From assembly GCA_011109175.1 (NCBI GenBank), contig RDEW01000018.1:887345-951344 (forward strand): 64,000 bases of DNA, given 5' to 3'. Source of the DNA: Dicyema japonicum. Taxonomy: Eukaryota; Dicyemida; Rhombozoa; Dicyemidae. The stretch's first letter is position 1; the number at the start of each line of letters is the position of its first letter. Made by a program: the position numbers and the translations under genes. Below, in pieces: positions 11,500 to 22,396 of this stretch. The notes under the pieces were generated by a model. That model saw only the letters and a program-made list of their open reading frames with translations. It had not been told where the DNA came from and searched no databases.

Positions 11500-11733
11500 G
11501 TGATGAACCTGTTTGTTTCAATTAATCAGAATGGGACATTACCCACAGACCCACATGCTATTGAGCCGGATGGACAAAACAATGATAACGCAGTCGAAGT
11601 GGCCCAAGAGGTGTTCGGGGTACAAGAAATTGGTGCCAGACTACCTTATCTAATTTCTCAACTGGAGAGTCGGTCAAATATAATATCTTTCCAGTCGATT
11701 ATCGACCAGATGGATAAAAAAGACAAAGTTTAG
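11500..11733 (+). CDS. Unrecognised open frame
   Basis: An open frame of about 77 codons with non-repetitive composition (IGARLPYLISQLESRSN is the most protein-like part), preceded by a T-rich stretch ending in attaatcag that could be a 3' splice site. No family was recognised. It lies just upstream of a LINE ORF1 remnant and could be part of it. Weakly supported. Confidence 0.2.
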   Translation: MMNLFVSINQNGTLPTDPHAIEPDGQNNDNAVEVAQEVFGVQEIGARLPYLISQLESRSNIISFQSIIDQMDKKDKV

Positions 11734-12029
11734 TGGGTTTCGGAAAATTGGAAATATGTTCAAAAACGAAATATCATATTAAAAAGATGCTATATATGAG
11801 TTTTGTTACCAAGTTCGTGATGTTAAACCCTCGCGATGGTCGTAAACATACACAGAAATTAAAGTATCAACTTCTTAGAAAGGAGGTTGTAATTGCTATT
11901 AACGCTGCAATCAATAATAATATAATCATTTCCACAAACAATATTGTTTTCTTTTCAGCCGCTATATAAAGAAAAAAACAAAGGCAAATACAAGAGCAGC
12001 AATGCATAGTAACTCTCCCACCTTCCGGG

Positions 12030-14335
12030 AACTTCAATGGTTAAATCCTTCACGAAAGAAGACAAGAGGCCGTGCATGACTGAAGAATCTAAATCCACAA
12101 ACGGAATGCCTATAAGGATATCCAACCCAGAACCAGATCCCATGACGAAGAAAGCTGAACCCACTAGTGAAATGAGAACGACCGACACCTTTATTACATA
12201 CTCTACTGTGCAGATCTTAGTCTACTCTGCTATGAGCGAGATTAAGATCGCTAACGTATTGCACCTGTACGACAAATCACGATATATGAGGATGAGCCAG
12301 AGAGGATCGGGAACCTTCCGGCTCGGATTCTACAGCAACTCTGACAAGATGGCCTTTATAGAAGCCGTGAACGATACTTGCCCCTTTGGACCGGACAGTC
12401 ATCGGTTCTGAATACTAACCACGAAGTCATCGGAGATTATAATAAAGAACCTGAAATGAGGACAGCGACCCTCTGAACTACCTCCAAGAGATGGCTCCAA
12501 CCACTAGTAAAGTTTCTCGAATATTAAGAAGAGGGCAGACGTTGCCAATGGCCAAGGCGTCAGTAGGGAACAAATCAGATGCCACATCGATAATCCGCTG
12601 CGTCTTTTCTATTTGAAAAAACGTGACCACTTGCGAATGGATGCGAAGAAGACCGTTGATCTGTTATCGCTGACGCAAATCGGGTAAGGAGAAATGTTTC
12701 CGATGTGCAGGGGAACTCGATATCTCCAAATGCAAAGTAGATCCAAGATCAAAAACAAATTGTGTCAACTATAGATCTCCTAAGCATGAGGCCAGATAGG
12801 GAGGGTCCACTGTGATATTAGAAACTAAAAGAACTGAGCAAAATCCTTAGTGTGGATTTAAGAAAGGTATGAAGATAGTTTCTGTGAATGCCCGATCCCT
12901 GAGGAAGAGGCATCATGATCTAACATTACTTTTGCCGGCCAGCAAGATTGACGCTCTGGTAGTCAACGAAACAAAAGAAAAATACCAACACTACTAAAAT
13001 GGGAGGATTCAACTCTATAGAAATACTCTGGGCGGAAGGCGCTGCAGCTGGTACGGGAACCACCCCTTTATACCGTGATGACTTTCAAGCACAGAACCCG
13101 AATATCATCTCGGCCACACAATGCGAATTCGTGTCCATTGAGATACGTTACTGTGGCTCGTGGATAAGTATCGGATTCTATATTCAAAAAGTATCACAAA
13201 CTGTTTTTCACAGATAATAGATTTTTTTGAAAAAAATGAAATGTCAATTTCAGTGGGCGACCTAAACGGCAAGAACGTAAGTTAGGAATATTATAAAAAT
13301 AATGGGGATGGACGAAGACTAAAAATTTTGGCTGATACTGCTGGGTTCAAGATCATGATATCGGATGAGCCCAACAATTTCTCTCACCATGGAGGAGAAA
13401 TGCTTGTTGTGTTTCTTATATCACCATCACTTTATACCCATGTGGAGAGACCAGGACTATGTGGGACATAGGCAGTGATCATATACCGCAGGAACTGGTC
13501 CTAGAACTATCTCCAGATGTCACTGAAGACGTGTTCATATAATACGACATTTCGCTAATTGACTGAAAACACTACCGGAATTACCTCACAAGGAACCTGC
13601 AACCAAAGGTGGACGCCAAAGATCCCTGGAGAATCTACAAAAGATTAACTGGCTAAAGGAACGAAGAAAGGAAGAAAGTCTTGAACAACCATGATTGGCT
13701 CACGCCCTACAGGAGAAGCCTCGATAATCTTCAAAAGACAATTAGACCAAATCCACGGAGTCAATTCAATTTTGTTGATCCCAGTGAAGTGAGGGAGGCA
13801 TCGCAAGAACTTTGTAACTATTCTCTGAACCACCTCAAGAATGACGAGATAAGAATCACCCTCGAGGATGTCATGGATGCAATCAGAATATGCACAGCAA
13901 ATGCTCCAGGCCATGACCACGTTTGCATGAGTATGTTCAAAGAAGGCCAAGAGGCCTTGCTGCTCGTCAGAAGATCTTCTGCACGCGCAAGTTGGCTGTC
14001 AATACGGAAATCTTCCTCTTCACGAGGATAATCCTACCGAAGCTATTGTATGGGTGGAAACATGGTATCTATCCACTAAGAAGGAAAGGAAATAATCACT
14101 GCTGGAGAAGTTTAGAAGATCTGCCATAAAGTTAGACCTGGGTAGGAGACTACGCGACGTCTTAAGCACCAAAAAAAAACAAGATACTTGTCCCAATGAA
14201 GGAAATAGTGGAAAACAGGATTTGTGGATTCATATGTAAGAACGCATACTAATGATGGAGATGGGGGACGTCAGAAGTGTCCAGGCTGCAAAGGCGTACT
14301 AGATAGAACACTGATACCTAACTTATAATCCGGAT
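12030..14335 (+). pseudogene. LINE with ORF1 zinc knuckles, EEP and internally deleted RT
   Basis: In order on the plus strand: an ORF1 frame at 12037-12411; a CCHC-like knuckle near 12690-12795 (CFRCAGELDISKCK... then C, H); an endonuclease start at 12860 (MKIVSVNARSLRKRHHDLTL, DALVVNET), GDLNGKN near 13258 and a degenerate SDH near 13480. The RT N-terminus is at 13850-13950 (ITLEDVMDAIRICTAN, APGHDHV). The frame then jumps straight to an RT C-terminal region (TRIILPKLLYGW, ...LGRRLRD) at 13985-14170, so the catalytic palm, including the YADD motif, has been deleted. Many frameshifts and stops. Confidence 0.75.
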
Positions 14336-15145
14336 TTGTAATAAAGTTTTTCAGTTTTTTAATATGAGGTTCTCTCACAACTTACCCGAAAGAAGAGCTA
14401 TTGTATCCACCATATGTATCTCAAACTTAAAAAACGAAGGTCCGGAGACTTCAGAAAATCGTTGAATATCCCGTACTGTGCACACGTGGTCCAGTCAAGC
14501 TTTGGGGCATCAGCTATTACCATCCAAAACTGTTATCAGGGAGATACCAGTCTAATCATGACCGCTACTTCACTACTTCCAAAAACTAAGCTGTGAAGTC
14601 CATAAAACTTAAGCTCAGAGAAAATCCGAAAAATCGTCGAGTCTTTTGCCACTATTATTGAACACACGTGGGGTAAAGTATACCAGTCATGCATTGAAGC
14701 TTTTTGCCATTTCATTCCAAAAGTAAGTGATCTCTGTTGCGATCGCTGAGGAAACTCAACGTCGATTATGTCGGCGAAATCATTTTTGATTGATTTTTTT
14801 GTGTTTATAAGATGTAAAGCAAAAGAAGTCTTGATTGATATATACAACTCTATCAACTCTTATGTATTCACAAACAACAAAATGCACTCAATAAATATTC
14901 TGAATGTGATGGACCTTTCTTGTTACTAAATAAGCGGATATCGCAATACCTCATTATGTCCCCACACATAGGCATATTGCTTTAACGCTCCACATTTTTT
15001 GATAATCCCATATATACCTGAAATAGGTTTTATCCAGTTCCCCAAGTTCAAAGTAGACGTATTATTTCTAAATATTATTCTTCTATCCGCCATTTTGGAA
15101 AACCCTCGAGTTGTATGACATATATGTATCGGAGTGGTAATCGAC
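14336..15145. other. Unassigned stretch
   Basis: Several overlapping frames of 60-150 codons on both strands exist here, but none has a motif I recognise and none is supported by a repeat elsewhere in the window. Possibly old transposon DNA. Confidence 0.3.
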
Positions 15146-15149
15146 CCCA

Positions 15150-15720
15150 CAGATAAATTTTTATTTAACACCCAAGACCACGGTAAAACCAAACTAACCA
15201 TCACGTGATCCCGATGCGTTCCACCAAAATCCTCATCCTTTCCCGGTGCTCCTCCTTCGTACCCACACAAGCTAGTACTGGGAGGCTGACTGTATTTGCA
15301 GAGCCACCTTCCCACATGCCGGAGTTTAGTTTTATGAAAGCCTCCAGAGTAGTCGGTCCGGTTCTGTGTCTCCCACAAGTCCACCGCTCCGTGACTCTGA
15401 AAGCCTTCTTTTGCACGTCCTCGATTTTCTTAGTATTAGTCCATGATAATGAAGGTCTTCACCAAGCACAAGCGTACGGGAAGCATGGTTCAATGTATTG
15501 TTTGTAAATATTCATCAAGACCGGGTGGGTACCGGTCTTCCATATTCCAGATAAACATTTCAATAGATTGATTTTCTTCTCGCACTTCAGAACAATGTTT
15601 GCCACGTGTGGTGACCAACATAAGTGCGTATCCAGTGTCACGCCCAGGATCTTCTGACATTTGCTGAAGGGGATTTCAACGTTGTCCAATTTTAAGGTGA
15701 CAGTCTTCGTCCCCAACCTT
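15150..15720 (-). pseudogene. Family D LINE, RT C-terminus and 3' end
   Basis: Minus frames encode KVTLKLDNVEIPFSKCQ-like sequence, ILGVTLDTHLCWSPHVANI, then LLKCLSGIWKTGTHPVLM, IYKQYIEPCFPYAC, and after a shift EEHRERMRILVERIGIT*. The LGVTLD...W..H segment follows the YADD palm in jockey/CR1-type RTs. The 3' tail with gtggtcttgggtgttaaataaa matches the other copies. The copy starts after the catalytic palm, so it is 5'-truncated. Confidence 0.8.
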
Positions 15721-15837
15721 TTGTCCGAAGATAAATGCGACTCTTTAATATAAACACAGAACCATGATGCGAGAGAACTGTAATATTTTATTTATTATTT
15801 AATAATATTAAAAAATACACTAATCACAAATTTTATT

Positions 15838-16310
15838 AATCCTTTCAAATTTATCAATCACATCATTAATACAAGCATTAAGCCTTTCACCATAATCCTT
15901 ACATCTCTAAACAACTGTTCCATTACACCTTTGTCTGTCCCCCTAAAATCAATAAAATACAAACTGGCTGTATAATTATCATCTCAATAATAATCCAAAT
16001 AACGGTTGAACCCTTCATTCCTCAATTTCTGCTAAGCCTAAATATGCCCACCATAACTCAACCTGACTAGCATAATCATTAGATGACTCTCCAACCGAGA
16101 TAACAATGCATTGGAAAGAGCCTATCATAGTTTTACCACCAAAATCAAGTTCCATTATAACTTTCACACAGAATGGCAAACTTCCTATCGAATGACCCAA
16201 GAATCGCACGATGAATGATGACTGGTCGCTCAAATTCTTGCTTATCACTAAATAATATCACATAAATCTCAATGACCACGATTATTTAATCTTACATTGT
16301 ATACACAAGT
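15838..16310 (-). CDS. Unrecognised conserved-looking coding fragment
   Basis: The minus strand has an open frame from 16248 to 16015 ([51 protein letters not shown]). A second frame below 16015 reads [11 protein letters not shown]-stop-DDNYT, then [20 protein letters not shown], and after a one-base shift [20 protein letters not shown] ending at a TAG near 15840. The composition is clearly protein-like, but the frames connect only through a stop, a shift, or GT..AG gaps of 34-48 nt, longer than the 20-26 nt of the sure genes. It may be a decayed gene or one with assembly indels. Function unknown. Confidence 0.4.
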
Positions 16311-16469
16311 TAGAATTGCTCAGGAAGTTAAAAGTCAAGTTTTATGGTACCACGCTAATGAGGTTTTCCTGGGGATTCGTGAATAAACATATCAATCTTT
16401 ACTGACACAGCAACATAACATTACATATCATCTTACTGACACAGCAACATTACTTACTAAGGGTGAGTA

Positions 16470-16645
16470 AAGAGTGTCAGGCAAAAGGCCTGATGGCTTC
16501 TAGTTCGAATCTCGCTGCTTTACATTCAGGCTGAGGTCTTACGTATCTACGTTGTTTGGTTTAAAGAGTGACGCCGTCATCAGTGAACATCTCACTTCGG
16601 AACCTGGTCGTCTAAAAAAGGACTCACACTCATCAAAAAGTTTAT
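16470..16645 (+). mobile_element. tRNA-derived SINE copy
   Basis: The plus strand contains the B-box GTTCGAATCTCGCTG and the shared body gtgacgccgtcatcagtgaa, ending in actcacactcatcaaaaag. The A-box half is diverged. The same family is found at 10455-10668 and 34270-34430. Confidence 0.7.
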
Positions 16646-17029
16646 CTTCTGTTCCTTTTGTAACCTCTCTGAGTTGACAGCAAATCACCCTTTTTGAATG
16701 TCCCGAGTTTGTAAAATGTTCTTCTACAATGCCAAGACTGTCCGATCTATGGCAGCCACCGGCATTGGCAGCGCCCTACTTAATAGCCAGCGATCTTCTA
16801 CATATTAATGAGACCGGGGTTACTTAACTGACTATTTATATTTTGTGTAACCTCATTTACTTTGATCAATTCACCGGACCATTAGACCAACTACTTTTAC
16901 TTTCCACAATTAAGAGAATGGGTAGTTCACTTTAGACATCCCAGTTTTCTCTTCCTATAATTTACTGTCGCATGCCATCGCGTCCGCCGGTGCCATAATG
17001 TCAAGCCAAAGTCATAAGCTTGTTTAATT
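16646..17029. other. Possible LINE 3' debris
   Basis: The plus strand has a short run ITLFECPEFVKCSSTMPRL. The phrase TLFECPEF resembles Cys/His segments near LINE C-termini. Nothing else is supported. Confidence 0.25.
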
Positions 17030-17198
17030 TATTTATTTAACACCCAAGACCACGGTAAAACCAAAACTAACTATCACGTGATCCAGATGCCCTCCGCCAA
17101 AATCCTCATTCTTTCCCGGTGCTCCTCCCTCGTACCTACACAAGCTCGTACTGGACGGCTGACTGTATTTGCAGGGCCACCTTCCCGCATGCCGGACT
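17030..17198 (-). pseudogene. Family D LINE 3' end
   Basis: The segment is near-identical to 15160-15320 (aacacccaagaccacggta, then cacgtgatc and the region encoding the EEHRERM...GIT* terminus on the minus strand). It abuts, in opposite orientation, the family B tail that starts at about 17199. Confidence 0.75.
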
Positions 17199-17692
17199 TA
17201 TCCGTACCTCGGTGCTAGTCAAGCACAATAAACCGGACATTGTGGTACACGATAAGGAGTCTGGCCAAGTCCTTATCATAGAGGTTGGCATCACGTCTCA
17301 AGACCGTTTGCAGACTGTGGAGGTGGAGAAAAAAAGGAAGTATGACTTTCTTGCAAACGAGATGGGGCAGAGATGCTTGGTTGCAAGGTCCTCGTATTCC
17401 TATAGTAATGACGTGGGAAGGAATTGCAACAAAGTACCACAAGGGTTATCTGAAGCAGTTGGGGGTAGATAGTTAGCTCCAGGCCTATCTACAGTCCACT
17501 GTGTTAAAGCGGACCCTAGAGAGCCTGACACTGGAGTATAGGAGGCAGAGCCCTGAGATGCCATATGGGCAGAGGGTTCAATTAGACAAAGCGCTCTCGG
17601 AGTTGTTTCAGCAACCAGAATCGAACCTGCCTGAGGAGGCTGGCGAACAGGCAGGCGAGGAAGGTTGTTGATTAATAAAATATATTAACTTT
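17199..17692 (+). pseudogene. Family B R2-like element, endonuclease-like C-terminus
   Basis: The plus strand reads HNKPDIVVHDKESGQVLIIE, then VGITSQDRLQTVEVEKKRKY and DFLANEMG, and after shifts a C-terminal tail with MPYGQ, LDKALSELFQQPESNLPEEA. PD...(x)IIEVGI followed by EKKRKY is the pattern of PD-(D/E)XK-like tails at the end of R2-like RT proteins. The same sequence occurs at 57660-58096. 5'-truncated and frameshifted. Confidence 0.75.
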
Positions 17693-17706
17693 TTAATTTT
17701 TTTTTT

Positions 17707-18214
17707 TAATATATTATTTTTGGACGACGACGATTATTTGAGGATTGGAATCGGACAAAGGCTGGGACTAGACGTTTGCCAGGAGCACCGATGCCGATGC
17801 GGAAAAACAGTCGATGCGAAGGAATTGCACCCGCTGTCCTGCAGAAGAAGCGCCGGAAGAGGACCACATCATGTTGCTCTGAACGATGTGATCGTTAGAG
17901 CTCTGAAGGCTACAGGCTTCCCAGCACAGCTTGAACCAGTGGGTCTTGATCGAGGAGATGGAAAGAGACCTGACGGGATGGCCCTTTTCCCCTTCACGTC
18001 TGGAAGATCTTTGGTCTGGGACGCAACTTGTGTAGACATGTTTTCAAGCACGAACATTTTCAAATCGGTTCAGACACCTGGAGCAGCTCCTTCGACTGCG
18101 GAGAACCTAAAACTTAAGAAATATTCTTGCCTCGGGGACCGCTACCGATTTACTCCTGTTGCGACCGAATCATTGGGAGCCGTTGGTCCGGTAACCGGTT
18201 ATTTCATCGCGAGG
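17707..18214 (+). pseudogene. Family A element, endonuclease-like domain (copy 1)
   Basis: An uninterrupted frame from 17720 reads DDDDYLRIGIGQRLGLDVC, then CRCGKTVDAKELHPLSC, RHN-like GRGPHHVALNDVIVRALK, LEPVGLDRGDGKRPDGMALF, LVWDATCVDMF and GDRYRFTPVATES. The ordered Cys/His cluster, the H-H/LN segment, RPDG and WD match the zinc-plus-restriction-like-endonuclease module of non-LTR elements. The second active-site Asp (WDAT) lies 15 residues after RPD. The frame is open up to the N at 18215. Confidence 0.85.
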
Positions 18215-18215
18215 N
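18215..18215. other. Single ambiguous base (N) at a duplication joint
   Basis: The only N in the window. Sequence just after it repeats, nearly word for word, sequence about 340 bases upstream. Confidence 0.95.
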
Positions 18216-18678
18216 CATGATGTGATTCGTCAGAGCTCTGAAGGCTTCAGGCTTCCCAGCACAGCTTGAACCAGTGGGTCTTGATCGAGGAGATGGGAAG
18301 AGACCTGACGGGATGACCCTTTTCCCCTTCACGTCTGGAAGATCTTTGGTCTGGGACGCAACTTGCATAGACACGTTCTCAAGCACGAACATTTTTAAAT
18401 CTGTTCAGACACCTGGAGCAGCTGCTTCGACGCGGAAAACCTAAAAATCAAGAAATATTCTTGCCTCGGGATCGCTACCGATTTACTCCTGTTGCGACCG
18501 AATCATCGGGAGCCGTTGGTCCAATGACGGCTGAATTCTTGCAAGAACTCGGAGGATTGCTTGCCAGAAAGAAAAGGGATCAACGAGAAGGGTTATGGCT
18601 AAGACAAAAGATTGGAATAGCCATACTCCGAGGGAACTCGTTCGCAATCCACGCAGCAGGCTTCCTCAACTGACATTT
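18216..18678 (+). pseudogene. Family A element, endonuclease-like domain (copy 2)
   Basis: From catgatgtgattcgtcagag the sequence repeats 17868-18200 with few changes, including the region coding for KRPDGMTLFPF and LVWDATC, then continues past the joint to the element's true C-terminus (EFLQELGGLLARKKRDQREG, LWLRQKIGIAILRGNSFAIH). A one-base loss near 18440 shifts the frame. Confidence 0.8.
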
Positions 18679-18744
18679 GTTTAATTGTTAAAAAAAATTT
18701 TGTTAATAAAAAAATTAAAAAAAATAAATATAAAATATTTTAGT

Positions 18745-19735
18745 TTTTTACGCCTCGGAGGAACGGGTCTCAGGTCGGCGCTGGAGATCGCCTATCCAGC
18801 ATATGTGTCATCGCTCTCAAGTGGAAGCCTTTTGGTCCAAGAAATCCTACGTATTACAACCGGACTCTCTTGGGAAAAAGTCTTCGACGAAGCTCGTTGC
18901 GAATGGTGTGAAACTGGTTTGGATATGCCGAACGATCCTTAGAGGCAACGTGACTGGGATGATATTTACTCCAAGAATATCTTCGACGTGATAAATCTGA
19001 AGCCAACCAGCATCGTCTTGCATGCCTCGTGTCCGCCGCCAACCATGGGAGCGGAGCGTGGCTGGATGCACTCCCGTCTTCCTCCCTGGGGACCCTATTG
19101 GACGATGACTGTATTCGGATTGGAATCGCACAACGCTTGGGAGCTGATGTTTGCGTCGAACACCAATGTCGCTGTGGAGGGATCGTCGATGCCAAAGGGC
19201 TGCACCCGCTCTCGTGCAAAAGGAGTGCGGGCAGAGCACCCCGTCATGCTGCTATGAACAACATTGTCTTGCGAGCTCTTGAAGCGGCAGGCTTCCCGGC
19301 AGTACTGGAACCTGTGGGATTGGACCGCGGAGATGGGAAAAGACCGGATGGGTTAACTATCTTTCCGTTCACTGAGGGAAAATCGCTCGTATGGGACTGC
19401 ACTGTTGTGGATTCTTTCTCGAACTCGATGATGCTCAGCTCGGCGCAGTCTGCTGGATCGGCAGCCGATCTGGCCGAAAAAATCAAGATTAAAAAATATG
19501 GCGAAATTGGAGACCGCTACCGTTTTGTACCGGTAGCAATCGAGACGTCTGGTGCGGCTGGAAGTATTACAGCCTCTTTCCTAAAGGAAATCGGGGGAAA
19601 ATTGGCCCACCGCAAGAAAGACGTGCGGGAAGCGGTCTGGCTGAGGCAAAGAATTGGTATCGCAGTTATTCGCGGAAACGCTTACTCCGTGATGTCAGCA
19701 GCCGCTCTCCCATAGTTAATAAATAATATTTTATT
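18745..19735 (+). pseudogene. Family A element, 3' coding part (copy 3)
   Basis: From 18745 the frames read RLGGTGLRSALEIAYPAYVS, WEKVFDEARCEWCETGLDM, and from about 19029 a continuous frame of 228 codons: VSAANHGSGAWLDALPSSSL, CRCGGIVDAKGLHPLSC, RAPRHAAMNNIVLRALEAAG, GDGKRPDGLTIFPF, LVWDCTVVDSF, GDRYRFVPVAIETS and WLRQRIGIAVIRGNAYSVMS. The endonuclease-like module is intact, but the upstream part is shifted and the RT is missing. Best preserved family A copy here. Confidence 0.85.
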
Positions 19736-19789
19736 GTTAATAAATTTTTGATATAAAAAAAAAGTTTATATTTTTAAATTATTTTTTAC

Positions 19790-20575
19790 GTGCATTCGAT
19801 ATTTTCTTTTTCAGAATTCCAATGTCTTCTGACTCTTGAATCTGACAATGATGTTCTACTTTCCTATGCGGATGATATTGTGTTGGCTTCGCGAGATCAG
19901 GACATCCAGAAGGCCACAGAGAAAATACAAAATAACCTGGACAGGCATAATGCCTGGATAATGGTAAACCGGCTCGTAGTAAATGCAGAAGTCGTCTACC
20001 TCACTATACCTCTGACAAAAAATTGGGAAGGAAGACAGTCACCTTGAAGTTAAACAAGGTCGGCATTCCTTTCAACAGATGTCAAAGGATCTTGGGTGTG
20101 ACAATTGATATGCATCTCTGTTTGACACGTAGAAAACATTCTATTGAAATGTGAGAAGAAACTGAACGTATTGAATAGTTTATCGGGAATATGGAAGAGT
20201 GGTACTCACTCAGTCTTGATGAACGTGTACAACCAGTACATCGAGCCATGTTTCTCATATGCATGCGCCTCGTGGGTAGCGTCCATATCATGGATAAATA
20301 TGAGGAAATGCAAAAAAGGCTTACAGAGTAACGGAGCGTTGGATTTGTGAAGATCACCGAAGCGGACCTACGCCTCTTGAGGCCCTTATGAGACTGGACT
20401 CCAGATCACGGGATTGTGGCCCTGAAAATTCAGGCAGCTGTCCTATACGTTCATGCGCCGGCACGAAGGAAGAACACCGGGCAAAGATGAGGTCTCTGTT
20501 AGAATGTATCAGGATCACGTGATAATTAGCTTGTTTTACCGTGGTCTTGGGTTAATAAATAAAATGTCTTCCTTG
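19790..20575 (+). pseudogene. Family D LINE, RT palm to 3' end
   Basis: The plus strand reads SYADDIVLASRDQDIQKA (catalytic YADD at about 19864-19875), NNLDRHNAWIMVNRLVVN, then after shifts ILGVTIDMHLC, LNVLNSLSGIWKSGTHSVLM, VYNQYIEPCFSYACASW, and finally the EHRAKM...RIT terminus. The 3' tail gtggtcttgggttaataaataaa ends at about 20572. It starts shortly before the YADD motif, so it is 5'-truncated; it has at least four shifts. Confidence 0.85.
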
Positions 20576-20639
20576 ATAGTTCCACAGTCAGACTAATTTA
20601 TACACTCCTAACTGATAATTACTTGAATGTGAGGATCAG

Positions 20640-20815
20640 GGAAACCTGTTCAAGATGATTCAAGACATCAATGGGCACTCCAAGGAGATCCACTATTCCC
20701 TATTTTGGTTGTCACCTAGAGGCAGATCTTCGGGATCTTGAGCCGCTCCTTGTAGGGGAAACGAGCACAATAGCATATGCAGACTACGTGTCTTCATTTC
20801 AAATGATAAAGAAGC
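20640..20815 (+). pseudogene. RT fragment of another LINE
   Basis: The plus strand reads SMGTPRRSTIPYFG, LEADLRDLEPLLVGETST and IAYADYVSSFQM. It matches RT motif B (GTPxGD) followed by motif C, with YADD altered to YADY. About 55 residues; the family D sequence directly upstream does not continue into it. Confidence 0.55.
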
Positions 20816-21046
20816 ATTACTCTTTTATTGAAAGAAATACCATTTTTTAAGACACTTGCAGGAAAAAATCCATCCAAGAGCCCTATTTTTGCATCCCTCA
20901 ATATCAAAAACTATCTCCTCCATAGAAATCGTTACAGAGAAAGGCCCCTCCACAAGCAAGGATGACTCTCCTTCAAGAAAATCACTTTGGGAATAATCAA
21001 CAGATGATCCAATTCTTTTACCTCTGCAAGTTGTTATCTTAAGGCA

Positions 21047-21229
21047 TCAGGCACTTATTTCGGATTCGAGAACCGTCTCGAGATTTCTCATCCAAGAATT
21101 CATGTTCATCATCTCTTTTCCTTCCTTGGTTTTTGCACACCAAAGGTACTGAGAAGGGTAAGGCTTTATAAGTCCAGAAACTTTCTTTCCCGTACTTTCT
21201 TTCACAAGCCTGTTGTTGAGATCCTCCAT
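21047..21229 (-). CDS. Unrecognised open frame
   Basis: An ATG-initiated minus frame of 60 codons (MEDLNNRLVKESTGKKVSGL is its start) with reasonable amino-acid composition. No family recognised and no repeat support. Confidence 0.2.
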   Translation of the reverse strand: MEDLNNRLVKESTGKKVSGLIKPYPSQYLWCAKTKEGKEMMNMNSWMRNLETVLESEISA

Positions 21230-21495
21230 GTTAGGTCATATGTCCGTTGCCCACCATAAATTATGTCCGTTATCTCGTTAAGGTCAGCAAGGAGATGCAA
21301 GGAAATTTAATTGGCTATCAATCCATTAAGCACGTCAACTCTAACCAATTTGAACGGGATCTTCAGAGTAGGAACCCTAGCATCCTGTTGTATAGAGTTT
21401 ACCTCCTTGATTTGAAAATTCAAATTTCAAAATATTTCCATAAACAGTAAAGCTCCTCCTAACCGTCAGTTTTTACCGAGAATCCCGAAATCATG

Positions 21496-21786
21496 AGGCA
21501 AACTCATTTATTTATTAACCCCGGATACACCGAGAAAGAAGTTAAAGTAAAAAACTAGTTAAGTGTATCCAGTTTCCACTTCTACAGAAACAGAGTCCAT
21601 CCGAAATCAACATAAAAGGTAAGACGTCCATTACATGCAGCTGTGGAAACCCCTCCAGTGGAGTGGGGAAGAGAAATGATCCTTTTTCGTGCCGGCCTGG
21701 CACTGGGCGTCACCTAGACAGGTGGATCACATGACGCCACTCTAATAGGAAGAGAGAGGAGGAACAGACAAGCAAGGCAAACTCAT
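21496..21786 (-). mobile_element. Short retroposon with 12-bp target-site duplication
   Basis: The 12-mer aggcaaactcat occurs at 21496-21507 and 21775-21786. The 267 bases between them end, on the minus strand, in tccggggttaataaataaa, the same kind of tail as family D 3' ends. The body shows no frame. It may be a SINE that borrows a LINE 3' end or a very short LINE truncation. Confidence 0.65.
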
Positions 21787-21789
21787 GCT

Positions 21790-22396
21790 ACCAGTTTTCT
21801 TAACCGCCAACTTTTTTAAAGATCAATCAAAATTTATTTTTAATATTTTATTTATTATATTTGAGTTTTTGCAACAAAGAAAATGGACTTACTAATGATG
21901 AACAATGTTGAAAATTATAATGATTTTGTTTTAAGCTCCAATTTACTGGATCCAATGGAAGAAGAGGATTTTTAAATATCTAATTTAGAGAAGACATTAT
22001 TTTATAAAAAATTGAAACAGAAACGGTTGAATTGACAAATAAACGTAATGAATTTAATATGCGCCCAGAAATACTTGATAATTCTTTAAATCTTGAGGGG
22101 AGGTTGAAGAGAAAATGTTGTCGGGCTCTTTAGGTGTTAAAAAAATATTTTAAACATCCTGAATGATTTAAATTGATAGAGGGTTTAAATCAAATTTTTT
22201 AGCGTTGAAAAAAGGCCTTAGTTTATGATAAAATAAATATTACTTTATCACTCCTTGTTTTTACTTTTGTAAACGATAAACAATATTATAATATTTTTAA
22301 ACAAAAACCGTCAAAATTATTTCACGTTACAAATTTACTAAAACAAAAAATAACTAATTCCACAAAATAACCCCCAAATAATAAGCAATAAATTTA
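21790..22396. other. AT-rich DNA 3' of the HRD1-like gene
   Basis: No protein-like frame recognised; presumably intergenic and 3' untranslated sequence. Confidence 0.5.

Noticed and set aside
14926-15384. A 152-codon minus frame
   Set aside because: It overlaps the family D RT terminus in another frame, and its composition has no family resemblance.
16011-16060. Use of UGA as a sense codon (Trp), suggested by NRYLDYY-UGA-DD and the tRNA-like sequence with possible UCA anticodon
   Set aside because: The GPR89-like gene ends on a UGA exactly where the family's C-terminus should, the HRD1-like gene ends on UAA, and Trp is UGG in the RING domain. One internal UGA in a broken frame is better explained by decay or error.
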